Numbered from the stretch's first letter, positions 47,219 through 58,433 are shown. The stretch is DNA of 64,000 bases from Prevotella sp. (GCA_024682415.1 JAIKZG010000019.1:37232-101231); one strand, 5' to 3'. Made by a program: numbers and translations. The notes: generated by a model from the sequence alone, not told the origin.

Positions 47219-48694
47219 TTATTTTTTGCGTGCAAACCACAGATATGATTTGTGCGCGATTATAAGCCCGACAAGAAAAATCGTTGATGTGCCGAATACT
47301 ATCGCGAGGTATTCATGAATATGAATGCCAGGCAGATTGAGAATATTGCCAAGGCTTATCCATGCTATCACGAGCACTCCCACAATAACAGCTACACCAG
47401 CCTGCACATTGCGCACCTTGTGAGTAACGAAGCCAAGCAGGAATAATCCGAGCATTCCACCACTGAAGATAGATGACAACTTCCACCACGCATCAATAAT
47501 ACTCTCAACGCTTATCATCGCAAGAGCAACAAATATACCAATTATACCTACAAGCACGCTACCTATACGCAAAACTCTTAGATGACGTCCCTCACTCTCA
47601 CTTTTTGTAAACGGACGATAATAGTCTGTATAAAGAATTGTAGAAGAACTTGTGATACTTGTCGCAATTGTGCTCATTCCAGCCGCGAAGATTGACGCTA
47701 TCAGAATACCCCTCACACCGACAGGCAACCCATTAACAATAAAATAAGGGAATACATAATCTGGTTTCTGCTGTATTGCTTCAGGCAACATTCCCGGATG
47801 CGAAGTATAATAAGCATAAAGAGCTGTTCCTATAAAAAAGAACAAAGCGGAAACAGGAATATAAAGATAACCTCCAAACAAAGCGGAAAATTTCGCGTCG
47901 TGCATTGATTTCGCTGTATGATAACGCTGCACATAGTTTTGGTCTACTCCATAATTTTGCAAATTTGTGAATATACCATATATCAAGCACACCCAGAAAG
48001 TAGATGTCGTAATATCCGCATCGAAATCACCCAATGAAAATTTATTTCCCTCGGGAGCATCAACCGCCAACTGAAACAACTGACCTATTCCTTCGGGCAT
48101 TGAGAATACCAATACGCCAAGACACAGCAATGCGCCACCTATCAATATAAATCCCTGAATGGCATCAGTCCAAATTACAGCCTTTATTCCACCAAACATA
48201 GAATAAAGAATTATCGCCAATCCAGTGACAACAATCACCACATAAATATTCCACCCCATAAGGATATACATCGGCACAGCGAGCAGATATAGGATAGAGC
48301 CCATTCGCGCTATCTGCGTAAACAGATAACACGCCGAAGCATATAGTCGAGCCCATTTGCCAAACCGCTCCTCAAGGAAGCTGTATGCTGACACGCTGTT
48401 GCTATTTCGATAAAAAGGCACGAAATATTTAGACGCGAAATAAGACGCGATAGGAATTGACAGACTGAATACGAAAGCATTCCAGTTGCCTGCGAACGCA
48501 ATGCCTGGATATCCGATATAACTTATGCTGCTCACATAAGTGGCAAAGATTGACATACCGACAAGCCATCCTGGAAGATTGCGACCTGCCGATGTAAACT
48601 CCTCTGCCGAAGTCTTTTTTCGGTAAAAACTCATACCAAAGAGCACCACCGAAAAAGTAAATATCAGGAATATTATGAAGTCAATTGTATTCAT
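47219..48694 (-). CDS. Sodium:solute symporter family protein
   Basis: Inner membrane Na+/solute symporter of the SSS (SLC5) family, 491 aa, about 13 helices. Family block: the EFTSAGRNLPGWLVGMSIFA start and ATYVSSISYIGYPG (Na2-site Ser region); later GILIASIFAAGMSTIATSIT. Closest in feel to the NanT/SGLT-like Bacteroidetes symporters, substrate unknown. ATG 48694 is preferred to 48706 because the -7 element (48711-48704) covers the earlier codon. Confidence 0.93.
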   Translation of the reverse strand: MNTIDFIIFLIFTFSVVLFGMSFYRKKTSAEEFTSAGRNLPGWLVGMSIFATYVSSISYIGYPGIAFAGNWNAFVFSLSIPIASYFASKYFVPFYRNSNSVSAYSFLEERFGKWARLYASACYLFTQIARMGSILYLLAVPMYILMGWNIYVVIVVTGLAIILYSMFGGIKAVIWTDAIQGFILIGGALLCLGVLVFSMPEGIGQLFQLAVDAPEGNKFSLGDFDADITTSTFWVCLIYGIFTNLQNYGVDQNYVQRYHTAKSMHDAKFSALFGGYLYIPVSALFFFIGTALYAYYTSHPGMLPEAIQQKPDYVFPYFIVNGLPVGVRGILIASIFAAGMSTIATSITSSSTILYTDYYRPFTKSESEGRHLRVLRIGSVLVGIIGIFVALAMISVESIIDAWWKLSSIFSGGMLGLFLLGFVTHKVRNVQAGVAVIVGVLVIAWISLGNILNLPGIHIHEYLAIVFGTSTIFLVGLIIAHKSYLWFARKK

Positions 48695-48703
48695 TACAAT
48701 ATG

Positions 48704-48733
48704 CAAAAGTAAAATAAATTAAACTGAATACAA
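48704..48733 (-). promoter_or_regulatory. -33/-7 promoter for the symporter
   Basis: TTG (48733-48731), 19-bp spacer, TACTTTTG (48711-48704), only 9 bp before ATG 48694, so the leader is very short. Confidence 0.65.
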
Positions 48734-48785
48734 AATAAAACCAAATTATTTCACTATCATTATTAATCAAATGACCATAAAACGA

Positions 48786-48820
48786 CAAATCCGTGTAACC
48801 TGTTTAGCTACACGGATTTG
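48786..48820 (-). terminator. Terminator after secA
   Basis: CAAATCCGTGTA (48786-48797) and TACACGGATTTG (48809-48820), perfect 12-bp arms with an 11-nt loop. Confidence 0.88.
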
Positions 48821-48890
48821 ATTTCTGATATATTTAAATTATTATCTTAAATTACATAAATAATATCAAGACTAATAATTCGAATGCTTT

Positions 48891-51800
48891 TTATACCAAT
48901 CCTTTGCCGTGGCAGTCCTTAAACTTCTTGCCACTGCCACATGGGCATGGGTCGTTGCGACGAGGCATTTTCTCCTTGACAAAAGGAGTATGGTTAGGTT
49001 CACCAGCGCCCTCACGAGTATCCTGATTAGCTGCGGCACGCTGAGCTGCCTCATCGAAATCATCTTTCTGCTCATGATATTGAGGAGCTTCCTGTGGTAT
49101 CTCCTGAGGTGCTTCCTGAATACCAGAAAGCTCCGGTATCTGAATACGCATAAGGATGCTTGCGATACGGTTGTTCATCTCGTTTACCATTGAGTCGAAC
49201 ACTTTTACACTCTCAAGCTTGAACACCAACAATGGGTCTTTCTGCTCATAAGAAGCATTCTGCACACTATGCTTCAACTCGTCAAGCTGACGCAAGTTCT
49301 CTTTCCATGCGTCATCAATGATATGAAGCATTATAAACTTCTCAAAGTCTTTCACGACGCTCTTACCCTCAGAAGCATAAGCCTCTTTAAGGTCACAAGC
49401 TATCTGATATCCACGCTTACCGTCGGTAAATGGAATAGCGATACGGAGGAACTGATCACCCTGCTCTTCTTCCACTTTCTTGATAACAGGATAAGCTATG
49501 CTCTGTATTCTGTCGGTGTGACGCTTGAATGAAGCCATAGCAGTCTGGAAAGCACGCTCTTCGAGATCTGCATGTGGAGTATTATCAAACTCTTCCTCTG
49601 TGAATGGGCATTCCATAGCGAGCACCTTAAGGAAATCTTCCTTAACGCCCTCATAGTCGTTGGTTTCAATGATATTCACCACTCTATCCCAAATCACATT
49701 CGTGATATCCATACCGATACGCTCACCCATAAGCGCGTGGCGACGCTTCTCATAGATAACCGTACGCTGCTTGTTCATCACGTCGTCGTATTCAAGCAAG
49801 TGCTTACGAATACCGAAGTTGTTCTCTTCCACCTTCTTCTGAGCACGCTCAATGCTCTTAGAAATCATTGGACTCTCAATACGTTCTCCCTCCTTAAATC
49901 CAAGGCGATCCATTACGCTCGCGATACGCTCGCTCGCGAACAGACGCATCAACTTATCTTCAAGAGATACATAGAATACAGAAGAACCTGGATCACCCTG
50001 ACGACCTGCACGACCACGCAACTGACGGTCTACACGACGACTCTCATGACGCTCTGTACCAATGATGGCAAGACCGCCTGCGTCCTTAACTTCCTGTGTA
50101 AGCTTAATATCAGTACCACGACCTGCCATGTTGGTGGCAATAGTAACGGCACCCTTACCATTCTCGCTGCGACCTGCCTCTGCCACAATCTGCGCCTCCT
50201 TCTGATGAAGTTTAGCGTTGAGCACGTTGTGAGGTATCTTGCGCATTGTAAGCATACGAGAGAGAAGTTCTGAAATCTCTACCGATGTAGTACCCACCAA
50301 TACTGGGCGACCGGCGTCACGCATTTCTACGATTTCTTCTATTACGGCAGCATATTTCTCACGAGCTGTCTTGTAAACTCTGTCGTCAAGGTCCTTACGG
50401 AGAATTGGGCGATTGGTAGGTATCTCAACTACGTCAAGTTTATAGATGTCCCAGAATTCGCCTGCCTCAGTAGAAGCGGTACCTGTCATACCAGAAAGCT
50501 TATGGTACATGCGGAAATAGTTCTGCAACGTGATTGTGGCATAAGTCTGAGTAGCCGCTTCCACACGCACGTGTTCCTTTGCCTCAATGGCCTGATGCAA
50601 TCCATCACTCCAACGGCGACCGTCCATGATACGACCAGTCTGCTCATCCACAATCTTAACCTCACCATCCATAACGACGTATTCATCGTCTTTATTAAAC
50701 ATGGTGTAAGCCTTGAGCAACTGCTGCAATGTGTGAACACGCTCACTCTGCACTGCATAGTGGTTGAGCAATTCGTCCTTCTTATCTATGCGAGCCTGAT
50801 CATCGAGATTTTCCTTTTCAAGAGCAGAAAGTTCAGAAGTAATATCAGGCAAAACGAAGAGCTGATTATCGTTTACTTTCTTAGAAAGCCATTCCGTACC
50901 CTTATCAGTAAGGTCGCAAGAATTAAGCTTCTCATCTACTACGAAATAAAGAGGAGCTACAGCCTTAGGCATCTCGCGGTTGTTGTTCTGCATGTAGTAT
51001 TCCTCTGTCTTGAGCATTCCGGCTTTGATACCTTCCTCAGAAAGATACTTGATAAGCGGTTTGTTCTTTGGCAGCGCCTTATATGAACGATAGAGAGCAA
51101 GGAAACCTTCATCAAGCAATTCCTGCGCGTCCTTCTCCTTATTGGCCTGCTTTTTCATACCCTCAGAAATTTTCTGACGGGCATCAGCAAGATATTGAGT
51201 AGCGAGCTTGCGCTGAACATCTACCAAGCTTTCCACCAATGGCTGATATTCCTCAAACATCTGGTCGTCGCCCTTTGGAATAGGACCGCTGATGATAAGA
51301 GGTGTACGCGCGTCGTCAATAAGGACAGAGTCCACCTCATCGACAATAGCATAATTGTGCTTGCGCTGCACGAGGTCGGCTGGCGAGAACGACATATTGT
51401 CGCGCAGATAATCGAAACCAAACTCATTGTTAGTACCAAAAGTAATATCTGCCTCGTAAGCCTTGCGACGCTCCGGTGAGTTAGGACGGTGCTTATCAAT
51501 GCAGTCTACGCTCAATCCGTTGAACTCATAGAGAGGGCCCATCCATTCAGAGTCACGCTTAGCCAAATAGTCATTCACTGTTACGACATGCACGCCATTA
51601 CCTGTCAATGCGTTGAGGAATACAGGCAATGTAGCGACAAGGGTCTTACCCTCACCGGTTGCCATCTCGGCAATCTTACCCTGATGAAGAGCGATACCAC
51701 CAAAGATCTGCACATCATAGTGCACCATCTCCCATTTCAGCTTATTGCCGCCAGCTGTCCATTCTGTGTGATAGATAGCCTTGTCGCCCTCAATGGTGAC

Positions 51801-52238
51801 AAAGTCCTTAGAAGGGTCGGCAGCGAGTTCACGGTCAAAGTCAGTCGCTGTCACTTCTACTGTTTCATTCTCCGCAAAACGGCGAGCAGTATCCTTTACA
51901 ATACTGAAAGCTACAGGCATAACCTTATTGAGAGCTTTCTCGTAAATATCAAGAACTTCCTTTTCGAGTTTATCTATTTTATTGAAGATGTCTTCACGTT
52001 CATCAATAGGAGTATCCTCGATTGTAGCCTTCAACTTGGCTATTTCCTCTTTCTGCTCATTAGCAGAATCCTGCACATACTTCTGTATTTCTTTAGTCTT
52101 AGCGCGCAACTCATCGTTGCTCAATTCCTTTATGGCAGGATAAGCCTCCTTAACTTTTTCTACGAGAGGCTGAATAAGTTTCATATCTCGTGATGACTTG
52201 TTGCCAAAAAGAGATTGCAAAAATTTAGTAAAATTCAT
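48891..52238 (-). CDS. secA: Preprotein translocase ATPase SecA
   Basis: Motor of Sec-dependent export. 1115 aa, longer than E. coli SecA (901) because of insertions typical for Bacteroidetes (Lys-rich inserts near 340-420). Walker [14 protein letters not shown] (about 191), [36 protein letters not shown] and the C-terminal zinc motif [15 protein letters not shown] Glu/Pro/Gln-rich linker precedes the zinc motif. Last gene of a leftward run after the phosphatase (41 bp). Confidence 0.98.
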   Translation of the reverse strand: MNFTKFLQSLFGNKSSRDMKLIQPLVEKVKEAYPAIKELSNDELRAKTKEIQKYVQDSANEQKEEIAKLKATIEDTPIDEREDIFNKIDKLEKEVLDIYEKALNKVMPVAFSIVKDTARRFAENETVEVTATDFDRELAADPSKDFVTIEGDKAIYHTEWTAGGNKLKWEMVHYDVQIFGGIALHQGKIAEMATGEGKTLVATLPVFLNALTGNGVHVVTVNDYLAKRDSEWMGPLYEFNGLSVDCIDKHRPNSPERRKAYEADITFGTNNEFGFDYLRDNMSFSPADLVQRKHNYAIVDEVDSVLIDDARTPLIISGPIPKGDDQMFEEYQPLVESLVDVQRKLATQYLADARQKISEGMKKQANKEKDAQELLDEGFLALYRSYKALPKNKPLIKYLSEEGIKAGMLKTEEYYMQNNNREMPKAVAPLYFVVDEKLNSCDLTDKGTEWLSKKVNDNQLFVLPDITSELSALEKENLDDQARIDKKDELLNHYAVQSERVHTLQQLLKAYTMFNKDDEYVVMDGEVKIVDEQTGRIMDGRRWSDGLHQAIEAKEHVRVEAATQTYATITLQNYFRMYHKLSGMTGTASTEAGEFWDIYKLDVVEIPTNRPILRKDLDDRVYKTAREKYAAVIEEIVEMRDAGRPVLVGTTSVEISELLSRMLTMRKIPHNVLNAKLHQKEAQIVAEAGRSENGKGAVTIATNMAGRGTDIKLTQEVKDAGGLAIIGTERHESRRVDRQLRGRAGRQGDPGSSVFYVSLEDKLMRLFASERIASVMDRLGFKEGERIESPMISKSIERAQKKVEENNFGIRKHLLEYDDVMNKQRTVIYEKRRHALMGERIGMDITNVIWDRVVNIIETNDYEGVKEDFLKVLAMECPFTEEEFDNTPHADLEERAFQTAMASFKRHTDRIQSIAYPVIKKVEEEQGDQFLRIAIPFTDGKRGYQIACDLKEAYASEGKSVVKDFEKFIMLHIIDDAWKENLRQLDELKHSVQNASYEQKDPLLVFKLESVKVFDSMVNEMNNRIASILMRIQIPELSGIQEAPQEIPQEAPQYHEQKDDFDEAAQRAAANQDTREGAGEPNHTPFVKEKMPRRNDPCPCGSGKKFKDCHGKGLV

Positions 52239-52279
52239 TATCTTGTTTTTTATTTTTCTTAATTAATAATTAGAGTGAT

Positions 52280-53641
52280 TTAATACAGTGGTAAAGCCTT
52301 GCACGCATTTGGCGCACGGATATGTATCGTTTTGGCTATGGTAGCTGCGATACGTTCCACCATGGCTGGCGTTTCCACACGTTGAGCCTTAACGTGAGCG
52401 CCATAAAAAATAATAGGGAAAGCGACGGCCGAGAGTCTTGAAATATATTGCTCGCCACTTGTCTCGTTTATAAGTTTCCACCCCGGCGTAACCTCTATTA
52501 TCAAGTCGCCGCTTACAGAAGGATTATAAGGGCTGTCGTGCACGGCAGTAACGCCTGAATTCTGCACCAAAAAGTCCCTGCTTCTGCTTCTTATATCCGA
52601 TAAAGAAATGTTACGCTTCTCAATCAATGAGCGATTGAGATATATCTGATTTCCGAAACAGGCATCTACATATTGTCCCTGACCATAAATCGCGCCAAGA
52701 TACATATTCAGCAAATTGGCGGTGCGATTGATGTAGAAAGAACCTGTCGGAATGTTGTATTTAGAATAATCTATCTGTTCTGCTTCATCATAATAACCAG
52801 TGCCTGTCAAGACGAAGAGAACATTATTTTTGCCCACCTTATTCTCAATGCTGCTTATCATTGAGCCGAGAGAGCGGTCAAGCCCTACATACACCTGCTC
52901 CATGCTCTTTGTCTCACGCTGTTTAGCGGAGAGAGTCACGGCAAGATAATCAGTAGCTTCATCCATGCCAAGCACATTGCTCTTCACGCACTCCACAGCC
53001 AACGCGCTGAGAGCGTCGTTGAGCATATTGCTTTTTGCCGAATAAACATTATTATATGAGTTTATCCATTTTACAGCCGCATTGGGATAATAAAATGAAG
53101 TGGTCCACTTATCCTTATACTTGTCAAGCCAAAAAGCGCCATTTGCGGCATGACCTGCCGAGAGAACAGCAGCGTCGCGTTCCTCAGCGATACCATAAAC
53201 GAGCGAAGAGCCTTTAGTGGCCATCTTCATTTCATCACCTATGGTAGAAGTAGCGAGACGATTGGCAGAAGTGAGGAATTTAATATCGTCCACACTTGCC
53301 ACCTTGCGCATATTTTTATCTCTGTCGAGCCAGGCGTTGCCCGATATATTATTATAATAAGGTGTAGTGCCGGTCGAGATAGAAGCTATCGCCGACGAGC
53401 GGTCTACAGGCGAGAATGAATAACTACCCTGATCGAACACCATGCCCTGCTCAAACAGTCGGCGGAAACCGTCCTGACCATACAATGGAGCAAACTGCTC
53501 AATATAGTCGGAACGAAGCTGATCAATCGCGATATTGACAACCAGACGAGGAGCCGACTGCAAACTTTGAGCTTGCAGCATCGTGCCTGAAAGGAGCATC
53601 AGCAGCACCAGTGTAGAGCTTGTAGATAAATGCTTTTTCAT
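52280..53641 (-). CDS. Alkaline phosphatase-superfamily hydrolase (type I phosphodiesterase-like), exported
   Basis: 453 aa, signal peptide (TLVLLMLLSGTMLQAQ). The alkaline phosphatase/PafA-like fold is indicated by VVNIAIDQLRSDY (metal Asp), SFSPVDRSSAIASISTGTTP where the nucleophile Ser/Thr is expected, and HAANGAFWLD. The region that usually holds later metal ligands (DHG/H) is weak, so full activity is uncertain. Lies 21 bp after the DUF4105 gene and before secA. Confidence 0.85.
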   Translation of the reverse strand: MKKHLSTSSTLVLLMLLSGTMLQAQSLQSAPRLVVNIAIDQLRSDYIEQFAPLYGQDGFRRLFEQGMVFDQGSYSFSPVDRSSAIASISTGTTPYYNNISGNAWLDRDKNMRKVASVDDIKFLTSANRLATSTIGDEMKMATKGSSLVYGIAEERDAAVLSAGHAANGAFWLDKYKDKWTTSFYYPNAAVKWINSYNNVYSAKSNMLNDALSALAVECVKSNVLGMDEATDYLAVTLSAKQRETKSMEQVYVGLDRSLGSMISSIENKVGKNNVLFVLTGTGYYDEAEQIDYSKYNIPTGSFYINRTANLLNMYLGAIYGQGQYVDACFGNQIYLNRSLIEKRNISLSDIRSRSRDFLVQNSGVTAVHDSPYNPSVSGDLIIEVTPGWKLINETSGEQYISRLSAVAFPIIFYGAHVKAQRVETPAMVERIAATIAKTIHIRAPNACKALPLY

Positions 53642-53662
53642 TATTGTCTGTTGTCTATATTA

Positions 53663-54904
53663 TTAATTATTCGTTGTTACCTTATTCTTTATTCGTCTGC
53701 AATTTACATTGCCTCCTACTAATCTTACCAGCAAACATGATGCCAAAGTAAATGAAGCGTAAGCACCATCAATGAAAAATATTTCGGAAATGAGATACAC
53801 TACGGCACACATTACTATAATATATTCACTCCAATGATATTTACCCTTGCGGTGTGATTTGATAAGAGGAATGAGAAATACCAGGTTCAGCGGATTGAAA
53901 ATAAGTATCTGCGGATTAAAGCTTACCGTAGGATGCTCTGAAAATACCATGGCAAGCAATGCCAATCCAGCTAATCCTGTAAAGAAAAGCACAAAAGCGT
54001 CGAAAAGCCAAAAACTTTTACGATATTTTTTTTCTGTCATAGTTATGCCACATACTATTAAGAAGAACATAACGCAGACATTCAACGGCGAAAAGATACC
54101 CTTTTCTTCTACAACATCATCATTTGTAGCGTCGAGAAGCACTTCCTTTGAGCTGACAAGCTTTCTCTCCTGTCCATTCCATGTTATTATTTTTGCGTCA
54201 TCAAAGTCCTTACGCAAGGAATCCGGCAAGAACTGACGAGTCCACAGCGGAGTCTCCTTATCGGCATTCGCGCCAAGCAATATATTGATACCTTCCTCTT
54301 CCCAAGGATACACCTGCGTGTGGCGTTCCACCATCTGGCGATAAGTAGGATCATTCTTTCTGTCACCTGTAGGATAAACCACTTTGCCACGAATAGCATC
54401 CGTAATTATATCCCTTGCGCGTGTGGTACAATTATCATAGAAGAAATTATATCTGTAAGTTCTGTTTTCTGGCTTATAATTCTCGCCTATAGCATTAGCG
54501 ATAGCTGTCTTTTCCTCATCGGTGAGATTAAGGTTTTGCTGCACCACTCCTCTACCCTCGGCAGTGTATTCCGCCATAAAGACATCAAACGGGGCAATAC
54601 CCATCAGATAATCTGTCTTACCAAAGACGAAACGAGGAATAAAATATTCTTGATTAAATGAGAAAAGACCATAGTTTACCACATAATCTTCGCCTGTTGC
54701 CAAATCCTGATAGCGAATGGCCGTATGCCCAAACAAGCTCCACACTTCCTTGCCCGGCGAGCAAGTAAGCAAGCTGATATGAACGGAGTCCATACGAGCA
54801 TCATCCTGCAAAGTTTGGGATTCAATAGCCAATGAGGAATGTGGCATCAATAGGCTGAATAACGTCAGCAGTATAGCGATATATTTATGTGTAAAACGTT
54901 TCAC
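53663..54904 (-). CDS. DUF4105 / Lnb-like membrane protein
   Basis: 413 aa. Signal or anchor helix at 8-26, periplasmic DUF4105 domain (about 40-235) and several C-terminal transmembrane helices (about 270-400). The domain has LLTCSPGKEVWSLFGHTAIR and FFYDNCTTRARD with conserved His and Cys, the residues proposed for thiol-type acyl transfer. DUF4105 proteins are related to Lnb, the intramolecular lipoprotein acyltransferase of Gram-positives, so a role in lipoprotein maturation is plausible but inferred. Confidence 0.87.
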   Translation of the reverse strand: MKRFTHKYIAILLTLFSLLMPHSSLAIESQTLQDDARMDSVHISLLTCSPGKEVWSLFGHTAIRYQDLATGEDYVVNYGLFSFNQEYFIPRFVFGKTDYLMGIAPFDVFMAEYTAEGRGVVQQNLNLTDEEKTAIANAIGENYKPENRTYRYNFFYDNCTTRARDIITDAIRGKVVYPTGDRKNDPTYRQMVERHTQVYPWEEEGINILLGANADKETPLWTRQFLPDSLRKDFDDAKIITWNGQERKLVSSKEVLLDATNDDVVEEKGIFSPLNVCVMFFLIVCGITMTEKKYRKSFWLFDAFVLFFTGLAGLALLAMVFSEHPTVSFNPQILIFNPLNLVFLIPLIKSHRKGKYHWSEYIIVMCAVVYLISEIFFIDGAYASFTLASCLLVRLVGGNVNCRRIKNKVTTNN

Positions 54905-54908
54905 GATG

Positions 54909-54916
54909 CAAAAATA
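54909..54916 (-). promoter_or_regulatory. -7 element for the DUF4105 unit
   Basis: TATTTTTG on the minus strand, 5 bp before ATG 54904; a leaderless or near-leaderless start. Confidence 0.4.
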
Positions 54917-54961
54917 ACCTTAATTTCCCACTTATCGTGCATTTAATTCAAAAAAAATAGA

Positions 54962-54969
54962 TATTTTTG
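54962..54969 (+). promoter_or_regulatory. -7 element for the barrel protein/lptC run
   Basis: TATTTTTG, 41 bp before ATG 55010; divergent to the DUF4105 promoter. Confidence 0.45.
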
Positions 54970-55009
54970 CACACAAAACGTAGAAATATACCTTTTTACA
55001 AATATCAGA

Positions 55010-56335
55010 ATGAAAAAAATAGCACTTGCGACTTTACTAATTGCAACATCACTTACGGTTTCGGCTCAAAGCGGAACCAACTCACCATATAGCATGTTTG
55101 GCTTCGGCACACTGGCAGAGCAGGGAAACAGCCAAAGCAGAGGCATGAACGGACTTGGCATAGGCTTCAGAGAGCGCAACCAAGTGAACTATCAAAACCC
55201 TGCGTCTTATTCTGCGCTCGATTCTCTCAGTTTTATTTTCGACGCAGGTCTTTCTGGTCAAATCACTAATTTTAACGAAAACGGCAAGAAAAAGAATGCC
55301 TATAACGCCGACTTTGAATATGTAGTAGCAGGCTTCCGTCTTGCTCCACATCTCGGCGCAAGTTTCGGCATTATTCCTTTTTCTAATATAGGATATAGCT
55401 TCTCAAGCACCACCAACATTAATGAAGATCCGTCATTAGGCACTACCGCCGCATATTCTACCTACAAAGGCAACGGTGGCTTGCATCAGGTATATGGTGG
55501 TTTGGGATGGTCGCCGGTGAAAGGGTTCTCTTTCGGTGTAAACTTCGGCTATCTTTGGGGTAACATGGATCGCACGATGTCGTTATCATTCAGCGACTCT
55601 TACATCAACACAAGATACCGCAACTATTCTGCCGAAGTAAAAAGCTACAGCATAACCGCAGGTGCTCAATACACATTCAACGTAAGCAAGACCGACGCCT
55701 TCACATTGGGCGCGACATTCACGCCAGGCCATAAGATGAAGGCCAACGCAATAGTAGAAAACATTTCCACCAATAGCCAGACATCTGTTTCAGATACCAT
55801 CTCATTACCTGGCAAGACAAATGGTCTTGACCTTGAGTCACCTACAGAAATTGGAGCAGGCCTCATGTGGAATCATGACAACAGATGGAGAGTAGGCATT
55901 GATTACTCTTTGCAGAAATGGTCTGCCGTGGAATATCCTATGCTTACGACCACATCCGACGGTCAGACATATAAGCTGAGAAGCAATATGTTTAACGACA
56001 GACATAAGCTTACCCTCGGTGGTGAATACACTCCACAGGAAAACTCACGCAACTTCTTCAAACGCATTCATTATCGCTTTGGCGCATCATACGTCACTCC
56101 ATATCTTCGCATAGCCGACGCCAACAACAATCTCGTAGACGGTCCGAAGGAATATAGCATGAGCGCTGGTTTCGGCATTCCAATCATTAACTCTTACAAC
56201 AACCGCTCTACTCTCAACATCTCGGCTCAATGGGTGCGTCGAGACGCTACGAACATGTTGAAAGAGAACACTTTCCGCATCAATATCGGTCTTACTTTCA
56301 ACGAGAATTGGTTTGCCAAGTGGAAAGTGAAATAA
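55010..56335 (+). CDS. Outer membrane beta-barrel protein
   Basis: 441 aa with signal peptide (ALATLLIATSLTVSAQ). Alternating hydrophobic strands throughout, Gly/aromatic-rich turns (YSMFGFGTLAEQGN, FGVNFGYLWGN) and a C-terminal strand, as in the Bacteroidetes barrel proteins encoded beside LptC. Not clearly FadL. Probably an outer membrane protein of unknown cargo. 68 bp before lptC on the same strand. Confidence 0.82.
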   Translation: MKKIALATLLIATSLTVSAQSGTNSPYSMFGFGTLAEQGNSQSRGMNGLGIGFRERNQVNYQNPASYSALDSLSFIFDAGLSGQITNFNENGKKKNAYNADFEYVVAGFRLAPHLGASFGIIPFSNIGYSFSSTTNINEDPSLGTTAAYSTYKGNGGLHQVYGGLGWSPVKGFSFGVNFGYLWGNMDRTMSLSFSDSYINTRYRNYSAEVKSYSITAGAQYTFNVSKTDAFTLGATFTPGHKMKANAIVENISTNSQTSVSDTISLPGKTNGLDLESPTEIGAGLMWNHDNRWRVGIDYSLQKWSAVEYPMLTTTSDGQTYKLRSNMFNDRHKLTLGGEYTPQENSRNFFKRIHYRFGASYVTPYLRIADANNNLVDGPKEYSMSAGFGIPIINSYNNRSTLNISAQWVRRDATNMLKENTFRINIGLTFNENWFAKWKVK

Positions 56336-56403
56336 TTCATACGACAAAAATTATTTTCTCCGCACAAAAAATATAATTTCTCAACACTCAAAGAAAACTC
56401 TAA

Positions 56404-57036
56404 ATGCAAAGATTACTGATAGCATGCTTGGTAGCTCTTGCCCTTGCAGCCTGCAATGAGCAGAAAGAGCATACCGCCGCCGCAATTCATGATCGCGACT
56501 CCGTTGCCATGATGACGACTTACGGAGTGAACACTCTCATTTCCGATTCGGGCGTGATAAAATATCGAATCGTGGCTGAGCGTTGGGAGGTAAACACTGT
56601 AAAGAATCCCCCACGCTGGTCGTTTATAAAGGGATTATTCTTAGAGCAGTTTGACGAAAAATTTCATGTGCAGTCTTACATTCAATGTGATACAGGCTAT
56701 TTCTACAACGAAAAGAAACTTTGGGAGCTTAGGGGCAGAGTAAGCATTCTCACGAAAGACGGTCTGCGCTTCAATAGCGAAGAACTCTTTTGGGATCAAA
56801 ACACTCACGAGCTTTATTCCAATTGTTTCTCTCGCCTTGTCACGCCTGAACGTAATCTGCAGGGCGCATATTTCCGCAGCGATGAAAAGATGACGAAATA
56901 TTTCGTATCCAACACCAAAGGCTCATTCGAGCGTGGCGACTTCTCTAACGACAGAGACAGCGTAGCCGACGCTCCCGACACAGTCAAGCAAAACATCCGC
57001 CCAAGAATTACGCCACGCCAGAAGCTATCTTTATAA
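56404..57036 (+). CDS. lptC: LPS export periplasmic protein LptC
   Basis: 210 aa, lipoprotein-type signal (LVALALAAC, Cys17). The LptC/OstA-like beta-jellyroll is at about 40-190: VNTLISDSGVIKYRIVAE, FDEKFHVQSYIQCDTGYF and LFWDQNTHELYS. LptC is the bridge between LptB2FG and LptA in lipopolysaccharide transport. Bacteroidetes versions are lipoproteins and not helix-anchored, as seen here. Confidence 0.92.
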   Translation: MQRLLIACLVALALAACNEQKEHTAAAIHDRDSVAMMTTYGVNTLISDSGVIKYRIVAERWEVNTVKNPPRWSFIKGLFLEQFDEKFHVQSYIQCDTGYFYNEKKLWELRGRVSILTKDGLRFNSEELFWDQNTHELYSNCFSRLVTPERNLQGAYFRSDEKMTKYFVSNTKGSFERGDFSNDRDSVADAPDTVKQNIRPRITPRQKLSL

Positions 57037-57076
57037 AGACATTTACAAATAACACACAACATATATAAAATCTATT

Positions 57077-58357
57077 TTGGAAATACCATTAGCAAAATAC
57101 ATAATTTGCATACTAATAACGATGCTGTTCTCTGCCTTCTTTTCAGGCATGGAGATAGCTTTCGTTTCGTCTAACAGAATGCTCGCCGAGATGGATAAAG
57201 ACAAAGACGGCATTACGAAACGCATAACCAGTTTTTTCTATCACCATCCCAACGCATTTGTAAGCACGATGCTTGTAGGCAACAACATCGCGCTTGTAAT
57301 CTATGGCATTCTTTTTGCCTCAATATTCGACAACACAATCTTCCATTCTCTATCGCCTGCGGCAAGGGTAACTGCCGACACATTGCTATCCACATTGATA
57401 GTAATATTTACAGGTGAATTTCTGCCCAAAACTCTTTTCAAGAGCAGCCCCAACAAATGGTTGAGCTTATTTGCCGTGCCCGCTTACATCTGCTATATAA
57501 TCCTCTGGCCGATAAGCAAATTTTCCACATTCTTATCACGCATCTGTCTGCGCGTTGTGGGCATAAAGATACCCAAAAGCCAGGACGATGACGAATTTTC
57601 AAGAGTAGACCTCGACTATCTTGTGGAAGCAAGCATAAGCAACGCCAACGCTGACGACGCTAACGCCGACGAAGTGAGAATTTTTCACAACGCTCTCGAC
57701 TTTCATGACACTAAAGTGAGAGACTGCATGATACCACGCACGGAGATAAACGCCGTGAACATGGAAAACTGCACCACTGCCGAGCTACAACAGAAATTCA
57801 TAGAGAGCGGCAACTCCAAAATCATTGTCTATAAAGGAGATATAGACAATGTAGTGGGCTATATCCATAGTTCTGAAATGTTTCGCGACGCTGAAAACTG
57901 GCGCGACCACATTCTCTCCATGCCATTCGTACCCGAAACGATGGCTGCGCAGAAACTGATGCAAATATTCTTACAGCAGAAAAAATCTTTAGGCATTGTC
58001 GTTGATGAGTTTGGAGGCACTAGCGGCATCGTAGCCCTTGAAGACATCGTAGAAGATATTTTCGGCGATATAGAAGACGAGCACGACAGCCAAAACTATA
58101 TAGCAAAAAAGATTCACGAAAACGAATATGAGCTTTCCGCGCGACTTGAAATCGACAAAGTAAACGAAATGTTCTCCCTTGATTTGCCCGAATCAGACGA
58201 ATACATGACCATCGGCGGACTCATCCTCCACTACTATCAAGGCTTCCCTAAACTCAACGAGATAGTAGAAGTGGGCAAATACGAATTTAAAGTGATAAAC
58301 AAGACGCAAACCAAACTCGAACTCGTAAGGCTAAAAGTTAATGAAAAATTATGCTAA
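57077..58357 (+). CDS. CNNM/CorC-type hemolysin-family protein
   Basis: 426 aa: DUF21/CNNM membrane domain with about 4 helices (1-150, FSAFFSGMEIAFVSSNR and MLVGNNIALVIYG), two CBS domains (about 205-325, MIPRTEINAV and VDEFGGTSGIVALEDIVEDI) and a C-terminal CorC/HlyC domain (340-426). Related proteins transport or sense Mg2+. TTG 57077 is kept because ATG 57122 would cut the first helix. Follows lptC by 40 bp. Confidence 0.92.
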   Translation: MEIPLAKYIICILITMLFSAFFSGMEIAFVSSNRMLAEMDKDKDGITKRITSFFYHHPNAFVSTMLVGNNIALVIYGILFASIFDNTIFHSLSPAARVTADTLLSTLIVIFTGEFLPKTLFKSSPNKWLSLFAVPAYICYIILWPISKFSTFLSRICLRVVGIKIPKSQDDDEFSRVDLDYLVEASISNANADDANADEVRIFHNALDFHDTKVRDCMIPRTEINAVNMENCTTAELQQKFIESGNSKIIVYKGDIDNVVGYIHSSEMFRDAENWRDHILSMPFVPETMAAQKLMQIFLQQKKSLGIVVDEFGGTSGIVALEDIVEDIFGDIEDEHDSQNYIAKKIHENEYELSARLEIDKVNEMFSLDLPESDEYMTIGGLILHYYQGFPKLNEIVEVGKYEFKVINKTQTKLELVRLKVNEKLC

Positions 58358-58372
58358 TTGGCTACTTTTTAT

Positions 58373-58380
58373 TATCTTTG
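58373..58380 (+). promoter_or_regulatory. -7 element for the ppiD-like gene
   Basis: TATCTTTG, 53 bp before ATG 58434. Confidence 0.5.
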
Positions 58381-58433
58381 TGCGCATTTTAATATAGATA
58401 ATTAAAAACAAAAACAAATAATATTTTTTAATA

